Source: Streptomyces niger (GTDB lineage: Bacteria > Actinomycetota > Actinomycetes > Streptomycetales > Streptomycetaceae). Taken from it: 64,000 bases of DNA. Numbering within the stretch: position 1 is the stretch's first letter; each line of letters begins with the position of its first letter. Position numbers and translations under genes: made by a program. This document shows positions 33,751 to 42,130 of this stretch, piece after piece. The notes under the pieces are model-generated. The model did not search any database, was not told the origin of the DNA, and was given only the letters and a program-made list of their open reading frames with translations. The DNA lies in NCBI RefSeq assembly GCF_000718305.1, contig NZ_JOFQ01000001.1, forward strand, positions 620,001 to 684,000, in the 5' to 3' direction.

Positions 33751-35187
33751 TCAACCCTGTGGACCAGGGGCCGGCGCTTCGGCGGGCAGCCAGCTGCCGT
33801 CGGGTGCGCCGAACCACGGGTGCGCACCGCGGCCGTCGTAGATGACCTGGCCGCGGCGTACGGTGACGTCCGGGCGGCCGGTGAAGGTCCACCCCTCGTA
33901 CGCCGACCAGCCGCACTTGGACCGGGCGTGCTCGGCGGACATGCACCAGGTGCGCTCGGCATCGAAGAGGACGAAGTCGGCGTCCAGCCCCGGGAGGATG
34001 CGTCCCTTGCGCCCGGCCAGGCCGAAGAGGTCGGCCGGCGTGGCGGAGGCCAGCCGGGCGATCCGCAGCAGCGCCTCGTCGGCCGGCAGCTCGGGGTGGC
34101 GGCGCCGCATTCCGGTGTGGACCGCGGTCAGCAGTTCCTGCGTGCCGGGCAGTCCGGGCGGTGCGTCCGGCACCGGCCGGACCTTCTCCTCGATGGTGTG
34201 GGGTGCGTGGTCGCTGCCGATCGTGGCCACGCCGCCGGCCATCAGCGCTGCCCACAGCCGGTCCTGATCATGGGCGGTGCGAAGGGCGGGGCTGAGCCGG
34301 AGGCGGGCGCCCTGTCGCCGGGTGTCGGTGGCCGTGAAGGACAGGTGGTGCGCGGTGACTTCGTGGGTGAGGGGCAGTGCGGCGGCGGCCGCGGCACGCA
34401 GCAGGTCGGACTCCTCGGCGGAGGAGACGTGCACGACGTGTGTCGCGGTGCCGTGTCTGCGTACCAGCTCGATGACGCGGGCCGCGGCCACGATCCCCCC
34501 GGTACGCGGCCGGCGGGACTCGTAGGACGCGTAGCTGTCCGGCGGTGTGAGGAAGGCGTCGAGCAGGGTGAAGACCCCGTCGTCCTCCGCGTGCAGGACG
34601 AGGCGGAGACCGCGCTCGGCGGCCAGGGCGAAGATCCGGTCCAGGGTCGCCGGGTCGCGGATGACGTGCGGCGCGGTGTGGTGCCCGGTCATGAACACCT
34701 TGACGGAGGTCGCGAGTTGCGGGGTGAGGTCGCGCAGCCGGTCGACGGTCTGCTCGGTCACCCCGAAGTGGAAGCGGTGGTCCACCAGCGAGGTGCCCTC
34801 GATGAGTGCGGCCTTCGCGGCGGCCTCGCCCGGATCGGTCAGCGGGGGCCGGGTGTTGGGCATGTCGATGACGGTGGTCACGCCGCCTGCCGCCGCCGCC
34901 CGGCTGCCGTGTGCCCAGTCCTCCTTGTGGGTCAGGCCGGGGGTGCGGAAGTGCACGTGCGAGTCGATCACACCGGGCAGGAGGTGGCGGCCCGCCGCGT
35001 CCAGTACGCGGTGCGCCGCGGGGCGGGCATCGGGCGCGGTCAGTGCGGTGATGCGGCCACCGTCGACCGCCACGCCGGCGCGGCGCACACCGTCCGGCGT
35101 GACCACGCGCGCGCGGATCACCAGGAGGTCGTGGGCCCTGTGTGCGGTGCCGTCCGAGCCCGCTCTCAGGCGGTCAGCGGCCGGCAT
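33751..35187 (-). CDS. Cyclic amidohydrolase (dihydroorotase/hydantoinase/allantoinase family)
   Basis: 478 residues with all metal-binding features: DSHVHFRTPG (His77, His79), the carbamylated Lys163 in TSVKVFM, LHAED (His199), a later HHL, and GSDHAPH. DMPNTRPP is typical of allantoinases and dihydroorotases. These enzymes open or close rings such as hydantoin, dihydropyrimidine or dihydroorotate. The ATG (35185-35187) has AGGAGG 7 bases upstream and overlaps the AsnB-PrpF gene by 22 bases, so the two are tightly coupled. It is not next to pyr or allantoin genes. A role on an amidated, ring-forming product is inferred. Confidence 0.85.
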   Translation of the reverse strand: MPAADRLRAGSDGTAHRAHDLLVIRARVVTPDGVRRAGVAVDGGRITALTAPDARPAAHRVLDAAGRHLLPGVIDSHVHFRTPGLTHKEDWAHGSRAAAAGGVTTVIDMPNTRPPLTDPGEAAAKAALIEGTSLVDHRFHFGVTEQTVDRLRDLTPQLATSVKVFMTGHHTAPHVIRDPATLDRIFALAAERGLRLVLHAEDDGVFTLLDAFLTPPDSYASYESRRPRTGGIVAAARVIELVRRHGTATHVVHVSSAEESDLLRAAAAAALPLTHEVTAHHLSFTATDTRRQGARLRLSPALRTAHDQDRLWAALMAGGVATIGSDHAPHTIEEKVRPVPDAPPGLPGTQELLTAVHTGMRRRHPELPADEALLRIARLASATPADLFGLAGRKGRILPGLDADFVLFDAERTWCMSAEHARSKCGWSAYEGWTFTGRPDVTVRRGQVIYDGRGAHPWFGAPDGSWLPAEAPAPGPQG

Positions 35188-38060
35188 ACCGGGTCCTCCT
35201 GGTCGAAGTCGCACAGTGAGGTGATGCGGGCGCTGCCGGTGAGGTGGGCGAGCTTCCGGCTGACGCTGACCCACTGGAGGGTGAGGGAGTCGTCGTCCTC
35301 ACCGTCTGACGGGCCAGCCGCCGCGACGACGGCCGCGGTGGCGGCGGTGGAACCGCTCGGAGTGTCGATCTCGATCACCCCACGGGGGCAGCCCGCTTCC
35401 TGCGCCAGGCGGTGCGGAACGGTGCCGGCGATGGTGGTCGCGGCGGCCAGGCAGGTGGCCCCGGTCAACGCGACGCTGGGGTGCCAGCCGGGGACGGAGA
35501 CGGCGCGGACGGCCAGCCGGCCCGTCTCGTAACCGCCCACCGCGGCAATCTTGGGGAAGGCGCCGCCGCCGGGCAGGCCGAGGAGTTCGGTGGCGGCGAT
35601 GCGGATGTCCTGCAGCCGGCCGAAGACGTGCTCACCCGCGGCGAACAGCGCTTCCTTGCTGGTCAGGCCGAGCGATCGGGCATCGACGAAGACGTAGGGG
35701 TTGCCGACCGCGACGAGGGAGGCGGCGTGTGCGCCGGCCCGCGTCAGCAGCTGGTCGGTGCAGTGGCCGGTGAGGAGGAACCGGGTGACCGGGAGCGGGG
35801 TGTCCTGGACGAAGTGCACGGTGAAGCTGCCGCTGTGGCGGCGTACCTCGTCCACTTCGCACACCACGTGGTCGCCGTTGTTGAGCACGCGGACGCGCAC
35901 CCGGTCGCCCGGCGCCAGCCGGGGCAGCCAGCCGCGTTCCTCCGCCGCGACGATGGCCGCGAGGATGGAGTGGCCGCAGTTGCCGCGGAAGTCGAAGCGG
36001 TCCAGCCCACCGGGGAGCGCCTGGACGAAGCGGTAGTCCAGGTCGAAGAGCGGGTGCTTCGAGGGGTTCAGCAGCGCCATCTTGAGCACGTGTCCCCGGC
36101 CGGTGTCGGTCAGCCACTCGCGGACGGTGGTCAGCGCCGGCCGGAGTACGTCCTCGTTCCGCGGCAGCCGGTCGGCGTCCAGCACCACGGTCGGGCACGG
36201 CGCGCCCTCCGCCTGCGCGATGTGCGCGGTCATCGGGTTGCCCACGGCACCACCGCCACTGTCCGGCAGCCCGGTGGGGGCGGGGCAGAACTGCTCCAGC
36301 CACAGCTCGTGCACCAGCAACGACCAGATGGCGAGCGCGGTGGTGTCGTCGGGCGTCTCGGCCTGTCGCTCGATCAGCCGGGCCACCCGCTGCGGGTCCA
36401 ACTGACCGCGTCGGCGCAGCCGTTCGCCGGTGAGGAGCTCACGTGCGTACTCCATCAGCGGCGCGCCGGGTCGCAGCATGGCGGCGATCGGGAGGGTGAA
36501 GGGCTGCTTGGGCCGGCGGAGCACCGAGTCGGGCAACCGGCCGGCGGCCGCCCGGTAGAGCACCTTCTTGCCCTGCCCGCCCGCCACCTTCCACTCCTGC
36601 GGCAGCGCCCGCGCGTGGCGGAGGACCGAGCGCTGGCAGAACGGCAGCCGCACCTCGACCGAGGCCGCCATGGACAGGTGGTCCACCCGGCGCAGGTGGT
36701 AGGCGGGCAGCCGGGAGCCGATCTCGAAGTCCGTGAGGGTGCGCAGCCGGTCGGTGCCGGCGGCGCGCAGTCGCGCGGCGATGGCGTCGGCCGGGGAGCC
36801 CTCCTGCCGCACGAACGCGCGGTAGTCCGCGGTGTAGAGCGAGGCGCGCAGCTCGCGGGGTACGGCGGCCAGGGCCTCGACGTACGGGGGCACCCAGTCC
36901 GTATCTGACGGTGCGTCGACCGCGGCCTTCATCCGGCCGTACCCGCCGAAGAGTTCGTCCGCCGCGTCGCCGGTGAGGGCCACGGTGAAGCCGGCGTCGC
37001 GCACCGCCCGGAACAACGCGTACGTGCTGAGGGTGATCGGGTCGGCGTTGGGCTGGCCCAGGTGCCAGACCACGTCCGGCAGCAGGTCGGGGAAGCCCGC
37101 CGGATCGATCTCCACCTGGTGGTGGCGGGTGGCGCAGTGCTCGGCGACCTCACGGGCGTAGCCCCGTTCGTCGCAGGGCCAGCTGCCGCGGTAGGCGATG
37201 TTGAAGGTGTGCAGGTCGGCGAGGTCTTCCGCGGCCAGCGCGGTGACGAGGCCGGAGTCGAGACCGCCGCTGGTGACGGCGGAGACCGGTACGTCGGCGC
37301 GGGTGAGCCGGTGCACTTCCCTGCGCAGCAGTGTTAGCGTCCGTTCGGCGGCCTCCTCCCCATCCTGCTGAACGTCGGCGTCGTCCGGGTGCTCGGGGGC
37401 CGGGCGCCGGACGAGGCGGAGTCCGCCGGAGCGGGTGAAGCGGGCGGTGGTGGCGGGTGGCAGCACCTGGACGCCCTCGAACATGGTCTGTTCGCCGAAG
37501 GGGGTCTTGGTGGCGAGATAGGCGTCCAGCCCCGGTTCCCAAGGGCGTGCCGTGACGCCGCGGAAGGCGAGCAGGGCGGGCAGTTCGGAGGAGAAGTGCA
37601 GGTGTCCGCGTGCCTCATCCCAGTGGTGGTACAGCGGCTTCATGCCGACGTCGTCGGTGACGAGCCAGAGGGTGGGTTCCGTGCGCAGATCGACCAGCGC
37701 CACCGAGAACATGCCGTCGAGGTGTTCGGCGAAGGCGGGGCCGAACTCCTGGTACAACGCCGGGATCACCGAGCCGTCGCAGCGGTCGGCGAAGGTGTGG
37801 CCACGAGCGGTGAGTAAGTCGCGCAGCTCGTCGTGGTTGTAGATCTCGCCGTTGAAGACGGCCACGATGTTCTCGCCCAGGGTGTAGGGCTGTGCACCGC
37901 CGTCCAGGTCCACCACGGCCAGCCGGTCGGCGCCCAGCGCCCACCCGGCACCGGACGTACGGGTCTGCGCGTCGGGGCCGCCGTGCCGCTGGAGCGCGGC
38001 CACCGTCCGGAGTTCGTGCGGCGTGGCCCGGGCGTCGAAGTGGCCGAAGATTCTGCACAT
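35166..38060 (-). CDS. Asparagine synthetase B-PrpF fusion with a TTA codon
   Basis: 964 residues. Residues 1-200 are a class II glutamine amidotransferase with catalytic Cys2 (MCRIFG) and VFNGEIYNHDEL. Residues 240-595 are asparagine synthase with the PP-loop TSGGLDSG (263-270), ALTGDAADELFGGY (361-374) and DHLSMAASVEVRLPF (460-474). From about 608 a PrpF-like (DapF-fold) domain begins, with VVLDADRLPRN, FRGNCGH (Cys695) and a VALTGATCLAAAT repeat. The usual PrpF GGTSKG loop reads EGAPCP. AsnB adds ammonia to an acyl-adenylate; PrpF proteins isomerise aconitate-like acids. Residue 82 is TTA (37815-37817), implying bldA control. The AsnB half matches AsnB length, so this is a true C-terminal addition. 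Confidence 0.85.
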   Translation of the reverse strand: MCRIFGHFDARATPHELRTVAALQRHGGPDAQTRTSGAGWALGADRLAVVDLDGGAQPYTLGENIVAVFNGEIYNHDELRDLLTARGHTFADRCDGSVIPALYQEFGPAFAEHLDGMFSVALVDLRTEPTLWLVTDDVGMKPLYHHWDEARGHLHFSSELPALLAFRGVTARPWEPGLDAYLATKTPFGEQTMFEGVQVLPPATTARFTRSGGLRLVRRPAPEHPDDADVQQDGEEAAERTLTLLRREVHRLTRADVPVSAVTSGGLDSGLVTALAAEDLADLHTFNIAYRGSWPCDERGYAREVAEHCATRHHQVEIDPAGFPDLLPDVVWHLGQPNADPITLSTYALFRAVRDAGFTVALTGDAADELFGGYGRMKAAVDAPSDTDWVPPYVEALAAVPRELRASLYTADYRAFVRQEGSPADAIAARLRAAGTDRLRTLTDFEIGSRLPAYHLRRVDHLSMAASVEVRLPFCQRSVLRHARALPQEWKVAGGQGKKVLYRAAAGRLPDSVLRRPKQPFTLPIAAMLRPGAPLMEYARELLTGERLRRRGQLDPQRVARLIERQAETPDDTTALAIWSLLVHELWLEQFCPAPTGLPDSGGGAVGNPMTAHIAQAEGAPCPTVVLDADRLPRNEDVLRPALTTVREWLTDTGRGHVLKMALLNPSKHPLFDLDYRFVQALPGGLDRFDFRGNCGHSILAAIVAAEERGWLPRLAPGDRVRVRVLNNGDHVVCEVDEVRRHSGSFTVHFVQDTPLPVTRFLLTGHCTDQLLTRAGAHAASLVAVGNPYVFVDARSLGLTSKEALFAAGEHVFGRLQDIRIAATELLGLPGGGAFPKIAAVGGYETGRLAVRAVSVPGWHPSVALTGATCLAAATTIAGTVPHRLAQEAGCPRGVIEIDTPSGSTAATAAVVAAAGPSDGEDDDSLTLQWVSVSRKLAHLTGSARITSLCDFDQEDPVCRPLTA
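36641..36693. repeat. Source copy of a 53-bp duplicated asnB segment
   Basis: These 53 bases inside the asnB part encode the conserved HLSMAASVEVRLP region. The same 53 bases recur at 41521-41573 with a single mismatch, outside any gene. Confidence 0.85.
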
Positions 38061-38379
38061 GTGCGTGGATCACCGAGCCTCGGTCGGGTGCCCTGCCGGT
38101 CGCAGCGGCAGCCGCCCCCTCCTCGCCGGTGACACCACACTTCATCGGTGACAGCACACCGTGGTGGCCTCGGCCGTGGCGGTGGTGGCGTTGGCCGCGT
38201 TCCCGACTCTCAGGCTGCGCAGGCGGCCGGGGCCCCGCAATTCGTCACCTGGCCCGGCGCGTCCCGGCAACCGGCCGACCCCGGCTCCCCCAAGACGTGC
38301 GGCGCCCGGCCGGCCTCACCCCGGTTAGCCCATCCAGGTGAGACCGGCCGCGGCGCGACGCCACGCGGTGCCGTTTGCT
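38061..38379. other. 319-base gap upstream of the AsnB-PrpF gene
   Basis: Lies between the Rieske gene stop and the AsnB-PrpF start and must hold the AsnB-PrpF promoter. Frames on both strands are low-complexity and unlike known proteins. No clear operator or RNA element is seen. Confidence 0.5.
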
Positions 38380-38742
38380 TCAGACGGTTCCCGCGGTGAG
38401 GCGGGCCGCGACGCACGGCGGCAGGTTGGGGGAAGCCGTGGACAGCTCGATGTAGACCATGCCGTCCGCGACGAGGACCTCGTGCGTGCGTACCGGGCGC
38501 CGGGCCGGCGGCGCGTCGACGGCGCCGGTCCGGAGGTCGAATTTCGAGGAGTGCAGCGGGCATTCCACCTCGCAGCCCTCCAGCCAGCCGTCGGCGAGCG
38601 AGGCGTCCTGGTGGGTGCAGGTGTCGTCGATGGCGTAGAACTCGCCGCCCTCGGTGTGGAAGACCGAGACGGGCGGGTCGATGTCAAGCCGGTAGGCCTC
38701 GCCTCGGGGCAGATCCTCGAGACGGCACGCGGGAATCATCAT
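38380..38742 (-). CDS. Rieske [2Fe-2S] ferredoxin
   Basis: 120 residues. The Rieske cluster motif is complete: Cys42-Thr-His44 in DTCTHQDASL and Cys61-Pro-Leu-His64 in VECPLHSSKFDL. The length fits a stand-alone ferredoxin that feeds electrons to a Rieske oxygenase or cytochrome P450. No oxygenase or reductase partner is encoded in the window. GAGGTG precedes the ATG, and a TTGCGTAT-type element lies 11 bases further upstream. It is divergent from the MFS gene and shares a 443-base promoter region with it. The same elements flank the folD and purU genes, hinting at a demethylation pathway. Confidence 0.9.
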   Translation of the reverse strand: MMIPACRLEDLPRGEAYRLDIDPPVSVFHTEGGEFYAIDDTCTHQDASLADGWLEGCEVECPLHSSKFDLRTGAVDAPPARRPVRTHEVLVADGMVYIELSTASPNLPPCVAARLTAGTV

Positions 38743-38752
38743 GACACCTCGG

Positions 38753-39046
38753 TGCGTATAACGAAACGGATTGCGGTTGGCGCAACAGCGCGATGCCAGT
38801 GTGCGGTCGCGCCGGAACCCGTGTCAAGGCACGAAAATCCCGACCACCCCCTCGCTGCACTGTTGCGCACAGCGCAACTATCTCTCTGTCTACGCAACGC
38901 GCATCGACCCCCGCCACAGCCCGCGAAAACCTTCCTCGGGCAGGTGAACACGGTGCCGCGCACGGGCCGGTGACGGTCCGGGAGATCTCCGGTAGGCAGT
39001 CTTGACGAGGACGAGCTCTCGATGTTCCGTTGCGTATGCCGAAACG
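38753..39046. promoter_or_regulatory. Promoter region rich in TTGCGTAT-type operators
   Basis: Elements seen are TGCGTATAACGAAACG (38753-38768) by the Rieske start, TTGCG/CGCAA at 38771-38785, the perfect palindrome GTTGCGC-ACA-GCGCAAC (38862-38878), and TTGCGTATGCCGAAACG (39030-39046) on the MFS side. The first and last share one consensus and point to a single regulator of both divergent genes. The whole intergenic region spans 38743-39185 and holds no convincing gene. Confidence 0.65.
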
Positions 39047-39185
39047 CGACGCCTCTTGAGAAACGAATTCACCGCGTGAACCGCCGGCCGCGACGGCGCC
39101 GTTCAGGTCGGCCGACGACCTCGGCGGTACGGGCGTCGCGCCGCGCGGTTCGCGCCGTCCACCGTCCCCTGCCCCGGGAGGTCAC

Positions 39186-40592
39186 ATGTCCATCCGTGCC
39201 ATCGACGAGGCGCCTCTGAACGCGTTCCACCGAAAACTCACCTGGGCCTGCGCGGGAGGCCCGTTCCTCGACGGTTACCTGCTCAGCATCATCGGCGTCT
39301 CGCTGATCGGCATGAGCAACGAACTGCACCTGACCACGGCGGACGAGAGCCTCATCGGCGCCGCCGCCCTGGTCGGCATCTTCATCGGCGGTCTGTGCTT
39401 CGGCGCCGTCACCGACCGGCTCGGCCGGGAAGCGATGTACACCATCGACCTGGCGGTGCTCGTCGGCGGCTCCGTCCTGTCGGTCTTCGCCACCGAGACC
39501 TGGCAGTTCGTCATCCTGCGTTTCATCCTCGGCGTCGCCATCGGAGCCGACTACCCGATCGCCACCTCGCTGCTGGCCGAGTGGGTGCCGAACAAGCACC
39601 GCGGCCGGCTGCTCGGCGTCCTCATCCTCGCCTGGTACATCGGTGCGGCGGCCGCGTACGCCGTCGGCTTCGTGCTCGCCGAGATCGGTGGTTCCGGCAC
39701 CTGGCGCTGGATGATCGCCTCCTCCGCCGTACTGAGCGCGCTGATCCTGCTCATGCGCATCGGCACCCCCGAATCACCACTGTGGCTGGTCAACAAGGGC
39801 CGCACCGAGGATGCCCAGAAGGCGATCGAACGCGCGCTCGGCCGTACCGTCCCGACCAAGGAGCTGCTCGCCGCCTCGGCCACCGAGCAGTCGCTGCAAC
39901 AGCACGGATTCCGCGGCCTGTTTCACGGCAGGTACCTGCGCCGGACGCTGTTCTGCGGCCTGTTCTACATGTGTCAGATCACGCCGATGTTCGCGCTCTA
40001 CACCTTCGGCCCCACCATCCTGGGCTCCTTCGGCCTGGGGGACGGCAACGACAGCAACCTCGGCTCGGCACTGATCAGCATCGTGTTCGTGCTCGGCTGC
40101 CTGCCGGCACTGCGGCTGGTGGACCGGATCGGACGGCGCCCCGTCATCGTCTGGTCGTTCGCCCTCATGGCGCTGCCGCTCGTGGTGCTCGGCGGTGGTT
40201 CCTCGCTGCCCCTCGCGGTGGTCGTACTGTGTTTCTGCGCCTACGCCCTCTTCTCCGGCGGGCCCACCGTTCTGGAGTGGACCTACCCCAACGAGCTGTT
40301 CCCCACCAGCATCCGGGCGACGGCCGGCGGTGTGGCCACCTCCATCAGCCGCGTCGGAGCCGCGGCGGGCACCTACCTGCTGCCGATCTCCCTGAGCACA
40401 CTGGGCATCGGCGTGACCATGCTGATCGGCGCCGGCATCACACTGCTGGGCTGGCTGGTGTCGGTGCTGTGGGCCGAGGAGACCCGCGGCCGCACACTGG
40501 CGGAGACCAGCGCCCTGCCCGCAACGCAACCCACCGCTTCCGTTGAAGACCGCCGCGCGAAACTCCGGGAAGACGAGTACGAAGGATCCTGA
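39186..40592 (+). CDS. MFS sugar/aromatic-acid porter
   Basis: 468 residues with 12 helices. FLDGYLLSIIGVSLIG in helix 1, GAVTDRLGREAMYTIDL after helix 2, PESPLWLVNKGRTEDAQKAI before the central loop, and ELFPTSIRATAGGVATSISR in the C-half are typical of the sugar porter/aromatic acid:H+ symporter branches. GGGAGG lies 5 bases before the ATG. It shares an operator-rich promoter with the Rieske gene, so it probably imports the substrate that the Rieske-dependent oxygenase attacks. The gene ends at a strong hairpin. Confidence 0.85.
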   Translation: MSIRAIDEAPLNAFHRKLTWACAGGPFLDGYLLSIIGVSLIGMSNELHLTTADESLIGAAALVGIFIGGLCFGAVTDRLGREAMYTIDLAVLVGGSVLSVFATETWQFVILRFILGVAIGADYPIATSLLAEWVPNKHRGRLLGVLILAWYIGAAAAYAVGFVLAEIGGSGTWRWMIASSAVLSALILLMRIGTPESPLWLVNKGRTEDAQKAIERALGRTVPTKELLAASATEQSLQQHGFRGLFHGRYLRRTLFCGLFYMCQITPMFALYTFGPTILGSFGLGDGNDSNLGSALISIVFVLGCLPALRLVDRIGRRPVIVWSFALMALPLVVLGGGSSLPLAVVVLCFCAYALFSGGPTVLEWTYPNELFPTSIRATAGGVATSISRVGAAAGTYLLPISLSTLGIGVTMLIGAGITLLGWLVSVLWAEETRGRTLAETSALPATQPTASVEDRRAKLREDEYEGS

Positions 40593-40613
40593 CGTCGTAG
40601 GCACGCCACTCTC

Positions 40614-40653
40614 CGGCAGCGGGCCGGCCTCGTTCGGGGCCGGCCCGCTGCCG
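40614..40653 (+). terminator. Hairpin terminator after the MFS gene
   Basis: Perfect 16-bp stem (40614-40629 with 40638-40653) and an 8-base loop, 21 bases after the MFS stop. Confidence 0.8.
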
Positions 40654-40877
40654 TAACGAGAAGGCCGGTCGTACTGATGGACCGCGTAGGTCGCTCCGAT
40701 GGGGCCCGGTGCGCGGCCGGGCCGTCACCGGCCACCGCGGGACGGTCGATGCTCTGAAGCGGCTGGTGCAGCCAGTGCTGCAACCTCGGCACACACAATG
40801 AGGTCCGTAAGCACTCGTTGCAGTGCCGGATCGACCCGCTGCCGAGCGCTCCCACCGGACAGAGGAGCACCGACGCC

Positions 40878-41192
40878 ATGATCAGCACCACCGACCTTCT
40901 GACCACTGCCAGGGCCGAAGCGCTCTTCAGCAGCAGCATGACGGTGGAGTCCCACCCGACGAAGGGGGAACTCGCGGCAGCCGTTACGGAGGCGATCCGC
41001 CGGCACGGTGGGACCCGTGGATGTGCCGTTGTGCTCGCCGGAGCCTACGGGGAACACCCGGAGACCGCGGCGCCCCGCATGCGCTGGGCATTGCGGCAGG
41101 TTCGTGCGGCCTACCCGCGGAGTGCGCAGTCCGTGCACGGCTCCCGCAGCGACCGATTCCTGATCGCCCCTCGGCTGAAGGAGGCGTCATGA
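40878..41192 (+). CDS. Small conserved actinobacterial protein
   Basis: 104 residues. The core reads ALFSSSMTVESHPTKGELAA and later GGTRGCAVVLAGAYGEHPET followed by RMRWALRQVRAAYP. This resembles a small conserved actinobacterial family of unknown role; the recollection is weak. GAGGAG lies 10 bases before the ATG. The leader contains CTGCAAC (40778-40784) and GTTGCAG (40817-40823), a spaced dyad that may be regulatory. Its stop overlaps the start of the next gene (ATGA), so the two small genes form one operon. Confidence 0.65.
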   Translation: MISTTDLLTTARAEALFSSSMTVESHPTKGELAAAVTEAIRRHGGTRGCAVVLAGAYGEHPETAAPRMRWALRQVRAAYPRSAQSVHGSRSDRFLIAPRLKEAS

Positions 41193-41455
41193 CCGGGAGC
41201 GAGACGTTCCACGCGGACGGCGAGCACGAGTACCGTGCGGTGTTCCTGGCCTACGAACTCATCGTGGACGCAACGGAGACGCTGGTCCGGCACGGTGTGC
41301 AGGTGCCCGAGCCGGCGGAGTTGAGAGCCGCGGCGGCCCGCATGACCACACTGGACGAGGCCTTGAGCGCGATCCGGGAGCTCGGCCGCATGCTGACCGC
41401 GGTCATCGCGGGGCAAGCACAGGGGTCTGCTGAGCCCTCCGAAACAGGCGCCTGA
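41189..41455 (+). CDS. Small hypothetical protein, second gene of a two-gene operon
   Basis: 88 residues, predicted largely alpha-helical (EYRAVFLAYELIVDATETLV, then LDEALSAIRELGRMLTAVIA). No family recognised. The ATG overlaps the preceding stop, and GAAGGAGG lies just upstream, so it is well translated with the 104-residue gene. The pair could be a small two-component module, but no toxin, antitoxin or regulator motif is visible. Confidence 0.65.
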   Translation: MTGSETFHADGEHEYRAVFLAYELIVDATETLVRHGVQVPEPAELRAAAARMTTLDEALSAIRELGRMLTAVIAGQAQGSAEPSETGA

Positions 41456-41520
41456 CACCACGCCGTTGTGCTGCAGCGGCCGGTGCAACGGTCACTGCAA
41501 CCGTGCACACCAGGACGGGG

Positions 41521-41573
41521 ACGGCAGCCGCACCTCGACCGAGGCCGCCATGGACAGGTGGTCCCCCCGGCGC
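41521..41573. repeat. Displaced 53-bp copy of an asnB segment
   Basis: Matches 36641-36693 at 52 of 53 bases in the same orientation. It lies in the 299-base gap 41456-41754, which otherwise shows only an 18-codon frame (41630-41686, GTG after GGAGG) and no recognised gene. It is a relic of a second asnB copy or of a recombination event. Confidence 0.8.
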
Positions 41574-41754
41574 GGCGCATACGGCCCGAGCAGCCGGTTC
41601 CCGCAAAGCAGTCACGGGAGGATTTTGAAGTGCATCGCGATATCGACGCTTCCCCCACCGGAAACCGCGCCGTCGAGTCTCCCTGAAGAGAGGGACAGAG
41701 AGCTTCCGCAGTGGGCCGATGACGGCCGCCGAGGTCGCGGACTGGATCGTCGCC

Positions 41755-42070
41755 TAGTACTCCAGTCCGGTTTCGTGATCTATCCAGTGGGTTCGCTTGC
41801 CGTCCGGCGTCGGTGGTGGCTGCGTCGGGCTGTTGCCTGGCGGCGTGTGCGCCAGATGGACCAGTTCAGCAGCGGATCGCTGATCTGTCCGGCGCGAGGG
41901 CCTCCGTCGGCCGTACCACCGTGATCGCGGATGGCGGTTACCGGTGCACTGACCTGGTCATCCCACACCGCCGCGAACCAGGCCGACCATCCCGGCGGAA
42001 CGACACCACTCACCGGCTCGCCCAGCGCGTCGCTACTCGTCGGGCAGGTCGGTCTTGCAGGGCTCGCGCT
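41755..42070 (+). pseudogene. IS5-like transposase remnant
   Basis: The segment opens with an end-like sequence (TACTCCAGTCCGGTTTCGTG) and, from about 41915, encodes GRTTVIADGGYRCTDLVIPH, which matches the C-terminal DDE-transposase region common in Streptomyces IS5-type elements (normally ...DGGYRGTGLVIPHRRE). The sequence then drifts, and the first part of the transposase is missing or scrambled. It is a deletion derivative and cannot transpose on its own. Confidence 0.65.
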
Positions 42071-42130
42071 CGCTCACGGCGACCAACCCAGCACACCCAT
42101 GGACGCAGTGCAGAAGCAGAGTGTTCGCGA

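Noticed and set aside
40878..41455. Toxin-antitoxin pair
   Set aside because: The two small overlapping genes look the part in size, but neither shows a toxin fold motif or an antitoxin DNA-binding motif.
41630..41686. 18-codon frame with a good GGAGG site
   Set aside because: Too short, no coupling to a neighbour, and located in debris between a duplicated asnB fragment and an IS remnant.
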